The position numbers were made by a program, and so were the translations under genes. A stretch of DNA of 64,000 nucleotides. Source: Epiperipatus broadwayi (Eukaryota > Onychophora > Udeonychophora > Euonychophora > Peripatidae). Numbering within the stretch: position 1 is the stretch's first letter; the number at the start of each line of letters is the position of its first letter. The notes under the pieces were generated by a model. The model saw nothing but the letters and a program-made list of their open reading frames with translations, ran no database searches and had not been told where the DNA came from. This document shows, one piece after another, positions 47,936 to 61,339 of this stretch. The stretch lies in the NCBI GenBank assembly GCA_028023455.1, contig JAQFVV010012992.1:278648-342647 (forward strand), written 5' to 3'.

Positions 47936-50900
47936 GATTCTTTTTAATTTTATATATAGAAGGCAACATTATGGACAAATTTTATCATTGAAATTGGATA
48001 ATTTAAAGTATATATAATATTAAAAGACAAAACAAAATATTTTAACCACCATTAGTTTTACTCTATATATTTCTAATACAACATTCGATACAAGCATACA
48101 CACACACATACATTTTTTACGTTTTATTAATTAGAAATTGCAATCTTAAAGCCATATAAAGCTAAAAATCTCCTGCATTTCTTTTGTAAGAGTAATTCAA
48201 ATGAAAACCAGCATATCTGCTTTCTGTTCATATTCAGAAAACGTTAGAACTATTTACCATTCTCTTTTACATAATAATATAAATTTATATTTTGTTATTA
48301 AAATTAGGTCATATGACATCTGACTTGATTTTTTTAGCAATTTATATTTTGTGTTTGGGGGATGTTTGTAAAACTGAATGGTGCTCTCAATTGGAAAAAT
48401 CCCCCAAAAGACTGAAAATGGAAAAACAATCAAATTTTTCCTAGCTGATCTCTTATCATGAATCAGAATATATAAATCCTTGATGTTTCATCTGAAATGT
48501 AAAAATAAAAAAGATTTAAAAAATGATGAGATACTTTAATTTTTGAAAGATATAAATTAAAATATTATCTTTATTTTAAGCAACATAAACTATAGTGTTA
48601 GATCCAGTGTGGATAATATTTTCTCTTTTTTTTTTTTTATTGAAAAGCTGCTACTTCAAAGGTTCTTTTTTGATAGTTTTCAACATCTTCCAATATCACA
48701 CAAAATAAGTATAAATTATGATTAACAAAACTTCAGCATACAAAAATTTTCTGAGTTAATTTATCAAAATCAATTCCTTCAATAATTATTTGAAGTTCTA
48801 TACATTTTTATAATCTAAAAAAGCAGTTTAGAAAAAAACATTTAAAATAGATTTTAAATTACATAGTTTATATACATATTCTCAGTAATGAAAGTTTCAT
48901 AATATTACAATCCCAAACAAGTTTGAGTCTATATCAAATGAAAATTCAACAATAAAGCCATAGCAAACCTAGCTAGCCATATATTGATTGACTGACTCAA
49001 TAATATAAAGAAATCCTCACTGCTGGTGAGAGAGGTGTGATAGTCTTATGAGTACTAATACAATTGTTTACCTTTTCTGTATACTTAAGGTCTAATTAAT
49101 GTCATTATAAAATAAAAAACCAACCAATTAGCTGCTCAGATGTTATGGGGATGAAATGAGCCCAATAATTCCATTTATTTACCAGATTTCTTTTGTTTAA
49201 TATTTCTTCAAATGAATGGATGCAGAAACTGGCTTGAGATTTAAACACTTTTATGGGTTAAATTGACTGAACAGAACCTTAATTTTATTATTATAAACAT
49301 ATATGTGCATAATATATATGTTTATAATTGTGAAAAATACATTTCTAAAGATATAATATTTCAACAGCCTCAAAATTATCTCTACAATTAGTAATTTTTT
49401 TAAAAGCAAAAGAAAAAACAAACAAAATAATAAAATCTATTCATCACTGAAAACAATTCCTATATATTACTATATGCCTTACTTTTATCAGCACAGTGTA
49501 ACTGGATCAAAAAATTTTGATATTACTTGTCTAATCAGAACATAGATTTTAATAATTACATACTGTTAATCAATATATTTAAATTTAAATACAGATTTTA
49601 ATTTTTGTTTTCTAATTATGGCTTTTTTTTGTAAAATTTGTTTATGATCCAAGTCAGACTTCCTTCTATCTTGATTTGGGTTATGTTCTAAACTTGAAAA
49701 CTATTGCTATAATATCAAGATTTTCAATTAACTGATGCCTAATTTATTATTATTTAATTTCTTTTTCTATTTTATTTGAAATTATATGTATAATAAAAAT
49801 CTGATTGAATAGAAGATGAATGAGTTATCATCTGAATATAAATCCACTGACAATTACTAATCATCATTTATCTTTCTCTTATTCTTTCTCCATTTTATTT
49901 TACATTACTATTTTCAAACATTTATGTTAGTATAAAAACAACTGCTGTTTCTCATGCCATCAATAATATCTTTACATCATGTGGTTCTTTTTCTGTAGCT
50001 ATATTCCATTCCTTTATTACATACATAGAAAGTGTAATTCCAATCTTTTATTTTTTCTTTATTTTCTAATTTTTCTTTCATTATCTTTGTCTTCATCATT
50101 TGCTTTATTTTTCTTCTTCAGCATATTTATTTATGAGTGTTTCATAATGATGTTGATGAAAACAAAAAATATATTTTAAGATATTGCAGGTGAATCACTT
50201 TTAAAATTTTATAAAACTGAGATAAACTATTTTTTTTATTCTTATTTAAATATTCCCTTTTTAATTTAGTTTTCATAATATTCTTTCATAAAATATGATT
50301 TACAAGTGTCAAAGTTCCTGCAGTCACAACTTTAACACTATTCCACTTCAGATAAATACTTTAATGAATATTACTAATAATTTATTAGGTTAAAAATTGT
50401 TATAACATTCTTAGCTCATAGATAAAGATTAATATATCAGGTGTTTTTTTTTTTTTCTTTTATAATATTCAGTTCATTTGGGTTTGCTTTTATTAATTTT
50501 TTTCCTTCTAATTTTATATGATCCTATTTAATATTCTTAAAGATTTTTTTCTTTTTTATGAAAATTTGCAGTTTAAGTGACTTCTGCTTGTAAAAATATA
50601 ATTTCAAAATATTTAACTTAAGGCAAGTTTTAATTTAAACAAATGATCATTTTATTTGTAACTTTTAAAACAGGAAAGCATACATAAATTTTATTTGTTT
50701 GTATGTTTTCACTATATAATGTAGAATAAGGGTTCACTAATTATTCAATCTTTTTGTATTGTTTATTTTAAATAAAAAAAAAATTATGTACTTTCTCTTG
50801 CACTTTTTAATAATACTTTTATTAAGATATTTCTGATAGTTTTGGATTGCCTAGCTGTTTGCTTATACAATAATGTTACATTATTTTTTTGTTTATTTAT

Positions 50901-51145
50901 AAAAACACACAATAGTCTTATTTTAATATTTTTATATATAAATTATTATATAATTATGTAAATAAACAAAAAATAATATAACATAATTATATTTTATAGC
51001 TTTATATATATAAAAAAACTGCTAGACAATCAAAATGGTCAGAAACATCTTAATAAAAAGTGCAGATAGAAAGTGCAAGAGGGAATTTATAATTTATTGC
51101 TTTATTGCTATATGATATTGATAAGCATATTTTTGTGAAAGAAGA
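47936..51145. other. AT-rich non-coding stretch
   Basis: No supported gene. Frames here (for example at 49979-50179) are T-rich and phenylalanine-rich, with no domain. Confidence 0.5.
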
Positions 51146-51148
51146 ATC

Positions 51149-51330
51149 ATGTGGTGCAATAGTTAACACACATGATTTCATTCCCATAGTTTATAGTTCA
51201 AAATCGGCTCAGGTAAAACTTGACTTCAAAAAAAGTTTATAATTTTTCTTTCATGTATTTAGGCCATAATCCATCAATATTATTCAAATGAATGAGCATA
51301 CCCCCTACCAGTTGGATGTTGGCAATTTTT
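51149..51330 (+). mobile_element. tRNA-derived SINE remnant
   Basis: TGTGGTGCAATAGTTAACACACATG matches a tRNA-type A box region and GTTCAAAATCGGCT (from 51196) a B box (GTTCGAATCC type), about 40 bases apart as in polymerase III promoters. A tail with CCCCCTACCAGTTGGATGTTGGC follows. It does not fold as a working tRNA, so a SINE remnant is more likely than a tRNA gene. Confidence 0.5.
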
Positions 51331-54300
51331 TTTTAAAACTAAAGACGAGTTCTTAACATTTCTTCTACATGGAGACTCTAGCCTGCAATGACTTTTTAAC
51401 AGCTGTTTTATTTTTTTAAACAACCACTATTACCTTAAAATATACTTTATTTAAAATTTGCTAAATTTTTTTAAAAAAATTAAGATTTTAAGACATAAAT
51501 GAATATATTGGCTGAATGGAGAATTGTGCATTTCATCCTTTTTCTGCATAAAGGCAGATTTAAATATTTACTCAAACAAATTATTACTATGATTAAACAA
51601 TAACAATTGTTAGTTTGCACCAGTGAAAATATAATAATACACAATTTATTAAAGCATTTTTTTAGAGTTATATTTGGTTTAAAAATTATTAAGTTTCTTT
51701 ACATCTTTAAAATGCTTATAAAATATGCTTTAATATAATAAAAATTACATTTATACAATAATTATCTTTTAAAATAAATGATTTAAATCATTAGCATGCT
51801 TTCTATTTAGCTAAAAATGCAACAAGATTATTCGAGATGTTTTTATAATTGTTAATTCCTAAAAAATCAGCACAAAGACCTATTGTTGTCAGTCCTCCCC
51901 AGTTAACATCAGCACCATAATTCAAAACCCAATAGAATCTATTATATGTAAGTTGATGTTAGTTACTTTACAGGAAACTGTGATAACATACACATATTTT
52001 TAAGTATTTATTTTTTGTTATCAATAAGCCCACACATCAATATAATTCTATTTATATGTAAGTAATATTTCTTTTATTTATATATATATAGAAAAATATT
52101 AATATATGTGCTTGTTTATAGTAAGAATTATGCATTTATTAAAAGTATATATTACTTTTTTTATATTTGCATGTTAAAAGGCAACATAAAAAGTTCTAAA
52201 ATACAATAAGAAATAGTTATTTTCCAATGGTAAAAAGTTATTGGATATGGCTTCTAGAGGGCAATTCAAATATTAATTAAAATAGAATTAGTAATTATAC
52301 CATGACATTATATTTATATTTATATATAGATAGATAGCTTATGATTAATGGATGGCATTAAGAAGGAATGTTAGTTGTTGAAAAGGCTTCACAAATTAGC
52401 AATTATAATATCTAAAAAAATCTTGCCTTCACTATTAGATAAATATAAAGCATTGTTAATTTTATAAATGGTCTATTTATAAAAATAAATGTATAAAAAT
52501 ATGCCTTTTAATAAATACTTGAATAATTATCAATCTTTTTAATTATCATGAAAATTATTCCATTATATATAAATTGTAATATAAATATTTAATGTAATAA
52601 ATTGCAATTATATTATTAACATTTTTTTTTTTTGCTATTTATTTTTCATAGTTAATAATAAATTCAACAATTCTATTCTTTTACGATATTATAAATAATA
52701 TTTGATCTCCTGCTCTTTAAACATATGGTTGTAGGCAATGAAAAAACTATGGCAAGATTCATAATTCATATTTTAACTACAAAACATTATTTAACCACTA
52801 AGCTTTATGCAATCCTTCAGATATTATTCACTTCTATTTATATTTGCGATATATATTATATAAATTTGTTTGATGTTGTTCTCAGGCTATTCATGAGAAA
52901 TTAATTTGATGAACAAAAGAATGACTTTCAAATATGATTGTCTTAAATCAGAAAAAATATTTAAGCATAACTCAACCAAGAATATCTTCTGATGTCTTGT
53001 CATACATGATTTTAGGTCATCAAAGTCTAGACACTGTTTCTAATACAAGAAATCTTTCATCTTCACTTCTTGTGATGTTCTTCTCATTTTTTTTTTTTTT
53101 ATCTTATTATTAAGTGGGTATACAGTCTAGCTATAGTGATCTTTTTACATCTTTGTTGATTTCTTTGTTCTAATTGCAATGAAAAAAGTATATATTTGTG
53201 CAATCCAATTTCTGACTTTTATACACATGCACACACAAATATATATATATATAAAGCACTCAGATTAAAAAAAATATGGTTGTGTCTGGTTTAGTAGCCT
53301 GACCTTTTTCAGTTGTGATCTTGCATAATACAATATAATCAATAATGAACTGTTTAGAAATACATTTGGAACATATGTTTCACTTGACAAATAATTGTAT
53401 ACTTGAACAGCATGATTTTAAAATTTTCTTGTCTTCCATAGATATGGTAGGACAAGAAAAGATGATTTAAAAATGGTTTGCGTTGCAAAATATTTATTTA
53501 AGCAACAAAAAGAATTGCAATATCAGAAATGGTAATTACAGAAAAGTTGACAATAGTGATGGTAATAAACTTAGTTCATTGTTTTTTCTAAATATGAGTA
53601 TGTCAAGTGTGAAATATTTGCTTATTGTTCTACTCTTCAAGACCTGAATGTAAGATCGTGTTTGGATCTAAGAAGTTATCAAAATTTAATTTTGATATAG
53701 TTGCTTGTGACAAAACAGATCTTATGAGAAAGAACATTTAAATAATCAGCAAGATGGATATAAGTTTTTTGAAGAGCAGTTCATTAATAAGTGCAAAGAC
53801 TTTTATTTTTGAAATTCTAAGCTTATTAGTATGCTTATAATACACAATATTAGATTTAAACATAAAAAAAACTCTTTTATTTCATGTTGAATAGAGTTAT
53901 TCTATCAAAATCATTAAAAAGTCACTTTTATTTTAAAGACTTTTTAATTAATATATAGGTAGGAATAATTAAATATTGCTCACAGTTACTGGAAATAATG
54001 GCTTTGGTTCTGTGGACTTTAATGGTGTGGTTATTAAATTTCTGCACAATAAATAGACTGATTGTCACAAAAATCTTTGTCTAAACAATTACATTTTACA
54101 GATTATGGCATAATTAAGATTACAATGTAAAAAGTCAATGTTACATAAATATTTAAAAGCAAAGATTATTGGACAAGTATAATATTGTAGTATTCAAGGT
54201 TAAAAGTAGATCTTGGTCTAAATAAATTATAAAGAAGTTGATGTTCACCCTATAAAAGCAACTGTTCTTAATATTAAGTTTCAACACTGTTAAACACTAG

Positions 54301-54797
54301 ATTTCTCAACTTGGATTTTCAATCTGCTTATAAAAATAAGGCATAGAATTTCTTTAAAGAATATGTTGGAGATAAAAAGAAATAGTTAAGAGTATTTGGA
54401 AAACAGAGCAAAGAATAAAAAGAGTATTTAAAAAATAGAGCAAAGAATAAAAAGACTTATAGAACATAATCTGCTTTGATGTATGTGACTCATCTTTTAG
54501 AAAAAAAGTATTCACATATATCAGAAAAATGGCAGTGAATTCTTGCAGTAATAAAAATTATTCAATGTTAACAATATGGCAATTTTTATATTAAATATAA
54601 ATGTTAAAGATTTGAGCACTCATTCAACCATACTACAATAACAAATATTGCTTTTAATATTAATAGATATTTTCTGGTCTATTTGTTTTATGATTTGAAT
54701 ATGCACACATATGATTATAATTAAAATCCATATTTAAGCCATTTTTATAAAACTAAACATTTTCTATGCAAAGAAAACACAATTTTTGTTTTCACAG
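51331..54797. other. AT-rich non-coding stretch
   Basis: No supported gene. A 37-bp unit with AGAGCAAAGAATAAAA is tandemly doubled at about 54388-54455. Upstream exons of the plus-strand exon at 54798 may lie here, but I could not find them. Confidence 0.4.
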
Positions 54798-55015
54798 ACA
54801 AGTTCATACATCATTGCAATTATTATATGCAAAGATTATTTGTACTTATCAGAATGAATCTCAGCACTCTTTTGAAGTAATCAATATCTATTGTCAAGCT
54901 AGTTTGAATATGAAAATGAATTATGACAATATACCTACAGATTCAGACTATAAAATAAATACATCAACTAAGAATTGTAAAGCATGTTTCCACCTCTCCA
55001 ATGTATCTAACAAAG
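54798..55015 (+). CDS. Internal exon of an unidentified plus-strand gene
   Basis: A 218-base exon with a strong acceptor (pyrimidine run then TTTTCACAG before 54798) and a strong donor (AAAG/GTATGT after 55015). The frame is open throughout. It starts with one base completing a codon (preceding intron phase 2) and ends in phase 1. It codes for about 72 residues beginning QVHTSLQLLYAKIICTYQ and ending CFHLSNVSNK, with four to five cysteines. I recognise no domain. It converges with the minus-strand exon that ends 540 bases away. It could be the end part of a neighbouring gene or a chance open frame; the paired splice sites make an exon more likely. Confidence 0.45.
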
Positions 55016-55555
55016 GTATGTTTTACACTGTCTTATAGAGCCTGTGTTTAATAATGTGAAGCTGGTTCAAATATAATATTTAGTTTAAATCACATATTTA
55101 CAGATTGAGATTGTATTTTAAATTCAAAATATCTATTTGTATAAAAAGCTACGAATTCTGTCCTAGAGTGATTAAATAAGTGTTCAATCTTCAACACATT
55201 TGACAAACTTGTATTCTAATATATATATATATATATATAATTTTACTTCATTATCTTCATTTCTCACCAATGATACAACATTTAATCTGTTATGCCATCT
55301 CATAATGACTAAAAACTGCTATTAAGGCACATTTTAGCTGAATATCATCTAATGATCTTAGTTATAGAACATATTTAAGGAATGTCATATCTTAGTTTTA
55401 CAAAAGATAATTTGTTCTTAATAATAAATATATTTCTAGGCAGAAAAAAAGTTAAAATACTGATTCCAGGAAAGAAAGAAAAAACATCCTCTATTAGCTT
55501 CCTATATACTCTCTATTGCAAATATTAAGTTTTCTTATATATGTATTTTACTTAC

Positions 55556-56523
55556 CTGGTATGTTTAAGCTTACTTCTTGGTTTAAATTATCTCCACAAA
55601 TGCTTTTAGTCTCTAAAATAAATGCTTCATCATCACTATATTCAGGCAACAAATCATATCCCCAAGTAGAATTTATATTTTGTGGTTGAGAATCATGAAC
55701 AATAATTTTTGGTTCATTTTTGATCTTACACTCTTGATTTATTAATGGTAATTTATTAATTGTCTGAATACTCTCCTGATTATTGGAATGTGGGTACTTC
55801 ATTAAATTATTGGGTGTACAATATTTTGCATTGTCAGCTAATTTTTTATTTTCCTTTGTTGATTTAATTACACCTATTTTTTTACTATTTAATGGATAAA
55901 CTGGACTATTGATTGATGCGTTGTTATTGCCTTTAATAAATAAATTATGTTCACCATTAGATTTGATTTTATTTGATTTAGAAGGCGAATGCCCTGGCAT
56001 TGTAAAAACTTTTTCATTCTGAGCTAAAGATTTATGTCGTTTAGGTGAAGATATATTTTTATTAAGTTTAACACCATTACCCATTTTTCCGAATGTTTTA
56101 GATAGAGAATTTGCTTTATCTGAAGAAACTGATGAGTTGAGTAAAGTAAAAGAGAATCTATTGGGTAATAGTTCATTATTTTTAAATTTAAAAGATGTAT
56201 TTTGGTTTGTCCAACATGGTTTTTTAAAAAATGTTTCAGGCTGACTTACACTTAACTGCTGACTGCTATTAACCCTAGATGTCACCCTTGTGCCAGATGC
56301 TGATGAAGATCTTCTTTTAACATGCTGCTTAGAAATGTTTCTTGATGGACTGTGTGAAGTTGAAGGACGTGAATTAGGACATTTAGTAATTGTTAGAGAA
56401 TTATGCAATGTTAAAACTGATTCTGACAATGATTTTTTTTCCATTTTTGGTATGAATTCCATACTGCCACTGCAACTAGAAACACGACTATCTTTAGGAC
56501 TTTTAAAGATATTTCTTGACTTC
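55556..56523 (-). CDS. Large internal exon, disordered Ser/Asn/Lys-rich protein
   Basis: A 968-base exon open throughout (about 322 codons), with acceptor TTCTTTTATAG before 56523 and donor CCAG/GTAAGT after 55556. It starts by completing an Arg codon (AG/G) begun in the exon at 61758-61871 and continues KSRNIFKSPKDSRVSS, ending LNIPG in phase 1. The protein is rich in Ser, Asn, Lys and Pro, with a basic stretch (KQHVKRRSSSASGTR) and many S-P and S-x-S sites. Near the end there is a more conserved-looking acidic segment (WGYDLLPEYSDDEAF). No folded domain is visible. It suggests a regulatory or scaffold protein, perhaps phosphorylated, but I cannot name the family. Remaining exons lie outside or are too small to see. 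Confidence 0.8.
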
Positions 56524-56601
56524 CTATAAAAGAATAAATACTATAATAATAATAATAATTATCATATACTCTATATAAAAATAGTTATAAAAAAAAATCC
56601 A

Positions 56602-56730
56602 CTTTCTTTTTACTTCTTCGATGCTTATTTTATTAAATCAAAATTACTCCATCTGACAGTTTCGAAACTGTCTGATGAATTAATTTTATTTTAATAAAAT
56701 AAGTATTGAAAAAGTGAAAAGAAAGATAGA
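56602..56730. repeat. Short palindromic element (MITE-like) in an intron
   Basis: Arms of about 60 bases pair around 56669; the centre GACAGTTTCGAAACTGTC is a perfect palindrome and CTTTCTTTTTACTTCTTC..TGCTTATTTTATTAAA pairs with its complement on the other side. It lies 80 bases before the acceptor of the large minus-strand exon. Confidence 0.75.
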
Positions 56731-57269
56731 TGTGTTTGATTTTTTTAAATAATTTTATCAATGCATAAAGAAAGATAAGTTGTTAATATACTTCATGAAA
56801 AAAAAAGTAATTATCATAAAAATGTAATGATTATAAATCAACAAATAATGTTTTGAGATATATTGACAATTATTTTAATTTTTGATTGTATATTTTTACA
56901 ATAATTTAAATACTCAATAAAAACTACCAATATTATTAATAGTAATAGTGTTGTAATAGTATTGGGAGCTATCAAATCACTTACAATCAAAGGTATGGCA
57001 TTCTATGTATGCATAAAACATTGACATAATACACAATAGTAATTTATAATTACTTAACTTCAATTTTGAAATTAATTGTTTCATTAACATGATTGTTATA
57101 ATTGTCTAATATTCTAGTTTTTCATAAAAAAAAAAAATACAATACTTGAAAGTAGAGAAATTAACAAATTTAACCATTAGGGAGAAAAAAATTACAAATT
57201 GAAATTTCTAAAAACTACATTTATTTTTACTATAGAGAAAAAAAAGTGACAATATGTTCCAACTGGTAT

Positions 57270-58090
57270 CTAAATACCATCAGAACACAGTAATGTGATT
57301 CCTATAAATGAAAATAAGTCTCTTAATATAATGTGCTATGCTGATAATCAAATAGTTTTTGCTGAGAATCGTGATAAGTAGAGCTATATGGCTCAAAAAT
57401 TAATAAATGAATGTTAAAAAAATAGGTATAGAAGTACATATAACAAAACAATGTGTATATTGAGAAAACATAATGGAAAATAATATTGAAAGAAATTGGA
57501 AAGTATGAGCAATATTAATATTTAGAAAAGATCACATAAAGAAGAATAACAGATGAAGTAATTATAAAAAATTCAATTCAATAAACGATGAGCATGAGAT
57601 ATAATAATAAAAGAATCATTATATGTTTGCAAATATAAAAAATATAAGGATCAAGAAAAGATCACTCTCACACACAAAAAAAACAATATATGAAGTGATA
57701 AAGAAAAAAGCATTCAGTGATAAATACATGACATAATAGTGAAAGTATCATTATATATAACAGTATGATTTAACTACTAAAGGATAAAACAGAAAAAAAA
57801 ACATGATAGCAGTAAAAATAAATTAATAATGAAGATCTGCAAAAATGTTGAGGAGAGAACAGATAGGTAATAATAAATATAAAAAATAATAGATTTTAAA
57901 TTCACTATAATAAATAAAGTCAAAATAAAATATTTGAATAGTATGGACAAATACAGAGAATGTCTCAAGAAAGATTACCACAACAAATACTAAATGGACA
58001 TCACTGACAAAGAAATGACAGAAATTTGCAGAGATTTATGGTTCAATAGAAACAAATGGTGAATGGGAATCAGAATACTTTGTAGAGTAT
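57270..58090 (+). pseudogene. Decayed LINE reverse transcriptase, second family
   Basis: Plus strand: GIPINENKSLNI, then MCYADNQIVFAENRDK (57331 onward; YADN in the place of the catalytic FADD), then MAQKLINEC, as in insect and mollusc LINEs with 'FADDQIVFAEDEDDISYM..KL'. Near the end, QERLPQQILNGH (57965-58005) matches the 'RMP.ERLP..IL.W.P.G.R' tail. Stops and frameshifts are frequent. It lies in antisense orientation inside the large intron of the minus-strand gene. Confidence 0.75.
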
Positions 58091-60812
58091 TAAAGATTAA
58101 TAAAAAAAACCAAAAAAAAAAAAGAGTTAGTCATGAAACTAGACTATATTTTCACATCTACTTTCTGTTTTAAATTTGGATAAAAACATTTTATATATGT
58201 AAATTTTGATAATATGTAAATTTTGATAATCACTAGATAAATAGCATAATAAAATCTTATAAATAATAAACATAAGATTATCCTTCAAAAGACGTATGCT
58301 ATGTTTGAGAATAATACAGAGTTGAAATTAAAAACCTTTACTACAATAAATATTGAAATATTGATATAGCAATGCATAAGCATTATAAATGTAATTTAAT
58401 ATAAGTTTAAACAGTATAACGTTTTGCCAGTTTACTGAAAATTAAATTACTGTAATAATTTATAACCATGCTGAAAGAGTTTATATCACATTTACTATGA
58501 TCAAATTTCTATATTTATAACTATTCCTGTGATACTGGTTATAGATGTAAAATGTGGTTTAAGTTACAAAACTAACAATGTACCAAGTTATGATATTTTG
58601 ATTACAATGTTTCAATTAATTTAGGAATGAATATTGGAGATATTTACCATGTTGATAATAATTATCCTGAGCTTGTTACTCTTATTTAAATATAAAGTAC
58701 ACATCATAGTAAAAAAAGCATTTTACTGTGATTGACTTGCTGCCTTTCTGTCAATCTTTCTTTCTCTGTCTATTCTTCTTATTCAATTGTTTTTTATAAG
58801 CCCTCTTTTTCACTTTCTTAGTGATATCTAATTTGTTTCAGTAATTTTTCCTGATACATTCTCTATACATGTCCACACAATTTGAATTGTCTTGTTTTAA
58901 TTTAATTTATTATAATATGAATAATAATCATTATTTGTCTTTTTTTCTTTTGTTTTTATTCATTTTATCTTTGACTTTCCTGGAGGATCCATTCTAATAA
59001 TCCATTTCTGTAACTATCAATTCCCTTTTATCATTTATTACTTTTGATATATTCAGATCCTATAATATTCCTTTTTTTTTCCACTATAGTATTTTGTTAC
59101 TTTATAGTTTCATCTGTTGTTCATCAGTGCATTATGTTTCTCACACTTTCCAATCAGTTATATCTTTCAATATTATATTCTGTTTCACCCCCACCCTCCT
59201 CAATACACAATATTTATTGTTGTTATATTTACTTCCAGGTCTATAATTTTTGAGTCATAATTCAAATCCTATAATTTTATTAGTTTTAAAAAAAGATTGA
59301 TAATGAGAGTTTTAATCTCTTAATTCAAACTCTATGCACCCCCCCCCCAAAAAAAAAAAACAGCTCAGAAATACTTTTTATCATATGCCTTTTTTATGTA
59401 TTTAAAAACCTATCAATAAGCTTTATATAATTTATAGAACATTCTATTATCTATTCAAAACAAATAGATTATTCTCAAATTCTTTATCTTTTTAAAAATT
59501 ATTTTGTATTTACTCTAAATATTATTTTTTAAATAATACAGAAATCTTTATTTAATAAGAGAGGTAAATAGCTTGCAAATCCCATTCAGTACTATCACAG
59601 GTCTATAATAATCCAGTTATTTTATTTTAGAGCTTTTCTTTATCTTTAAAAATCATTTCTTTTTTAATTTTCAACTTTCAAATATGTCTTTTCTAAAATA
59701 ACTCATTAAAACATGTGAGCAAATATTTTTTAATTTTTCACATTCACTTCTTTTACAATTTTCACTGAAACATCATCTATCCATTTCATTTTTCAGCCTT
59801 TTATCTTTTATTATTTCTTGCTCACATATAAATTGTCATTCCTCTTTTTCTATTCAATAAAACTCTTTATTCCTTGTTTCAGTTTCTCTTCTTTACATTA
59901 TATATTAAAAATCCTCATTAGCTATTTCTGAATCTTCTTAAATATAATGTCTATCAATTAACTTCATTCTGTCATCTTAATTTCCTGCAATTCTTTTAGC
60001 TTTCCTAATTTCAATCATTGCTGTTCTCATTTTTTGTATAAACACATTTGTATTTGTTTGAGATTCTATCTTAACAGCTAATCTTTATATTCCTTACATA
60101 TTTGATTTTTAAACTTTATTATTATTTGTATCTGTTTATTTTAATTAATCCTTTTTCTAGTACAAATTTGTTTATTTCAAACTATTTCTTTGCAGCCTGA
60201 AATATTATTCAATACCATATGTTAGAACTAACTTTCTTTTCTTAGTCATCACATTTTTCACACTACTAAAAAAAATATTTTTTCTCCTACTAATTATTAT
60301 CCACATTGAAAGGATTTATTTATTTATGTTGATTGAAATCATAACTTCCAATGGCAATTTTAATAAAATTATGACTGTCACCTATTTTTCTTTTTCATTA
60401 TAAATTTTAATCCTTATAATTTCATTTTTCAATTCTAACAATGAAAAATCTATAGTGTACTTTGTAATACATCCACAATATTCCCAATATTTTAAATCCC
60501 TTTTCCTACAAAAATCTTTTAACTTTTTTTTCTTTTATTATTGTTTATTCCATCTAGTTCTCTTATGTGAACATTAATTGGAATATTATTATATCTCTCT
60601 AAATTTTTAATATCCATTTTTGGATAATCCTGTATTTTATTATTTTGTTAACTCATTCCTTGATTTTCCTCAACAATAAATGCTACACTCAATTTCTATC
60701 TGTTTTGACTTGCCACATATATTCAAAATACTGTGTAGAATTCTCATCAAAATTCTTCATTAAAAAATCTATTACTTTTCTTCTCTTTTTTCTCCTATCA
60801 TATTTAGTTCCT
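58091..60812. other. Intronic, T-rich stretch
   Basis: Within the intron of the minus-strand gene (56524-61757). Strongly T-rich on the plus strand from 58740 on, that is A-rich in the transcript. No exon-like frame. The frame at 59044-59253 is a product of that composition. Confidence 0.45.
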
Positions 60813-60824
60813 AGATATACATCT

Positions 60825-61339
60825 TCAAACAGACAAAACTCTCTATACATATTGCCACTCAGTGCAAGCCAGAGTAATCAATGGATGCCAGAAGGCTTGT
60901 GCATAAAATTCCCATCTAGTCCCTCTTAATCCAATATCCCCAAATTAGTTTCTGACTTATGGCATTCGTCAGTCTGAGAAACTTTGGATCTGAGAGCACT
61001 GCACCTAGAACTTAGGATCTAATGCAACCTTCCAGCAGCCATCTTTTATCTCTATTTAACTCCAAAACTATGAGTCTTAAATTGAAAACACTATAATATT
61101 TTCAATCCAAGGTCATAAGCTTATATAGACATATAGGTCTGAACTCAGTTCAGCCAGAAACTAGTCTGGGGATATTGGATGAGTAGGCATTAGATGGAGA
61201 TTTTATGCACAAGCCTTCTGGCATCCATTGATTAGTCTGGATTGCATTGAGTGGTAATACATAGAGAGAGTTTTGCCTGTTTGAACAACAGTTATAAGCA
61301 AGCATAAGAAATGGTTATCGTGTGATGTTTATTGGCTTA
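60825..61339. mobile_element. Type 1 inverted element, copy E (intronic)
   Basis: A minus-sense unit (60825-61150) is fused to a plus-sense end (61151-61339). It is flanked by the exact 12-bp direct repeat AGATATACATCT (60813-60824 and 61340-61351). Outer end TCAAACAGACAAAACTCTC. It sits in the intron of the minus-strand gene, 420 bases downstream of the coiled-coil exon. Confidence 0.83.
60929..60989 (-). ncRNA. Hammerhead-like motif, type 1 (minus arm, sense to the host gene)
   Basis: Minus strand: ATCCAA, CTCAGA, CTGACGA, ATGCCATAAGTCA, GAAAC, TAATT, TGGGG, TTGGAT. Core strands are intact, but two extra bases separate stem I from the core and the site after stem III reads ATT. It has the same strand as the surrounding gene, so it would be present in the pre-mRNA. 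Confidence 0.45.

Noticed and set aside
49979-50179. Phe/Ser/Leu-rich frame that looks like a membrane segment
   Set aside because: Its composition follows from the T-rich strand; no splice sites, start context or conserved residues support it. The same holds for 57777-57968, 59044-59253 and 9155-9448.
51149-51220. A tRNA gene
   Set aside because: A and B box-like sequences are there, but acceptor and anticodon stems do not pair; a SINE remnant fits better.
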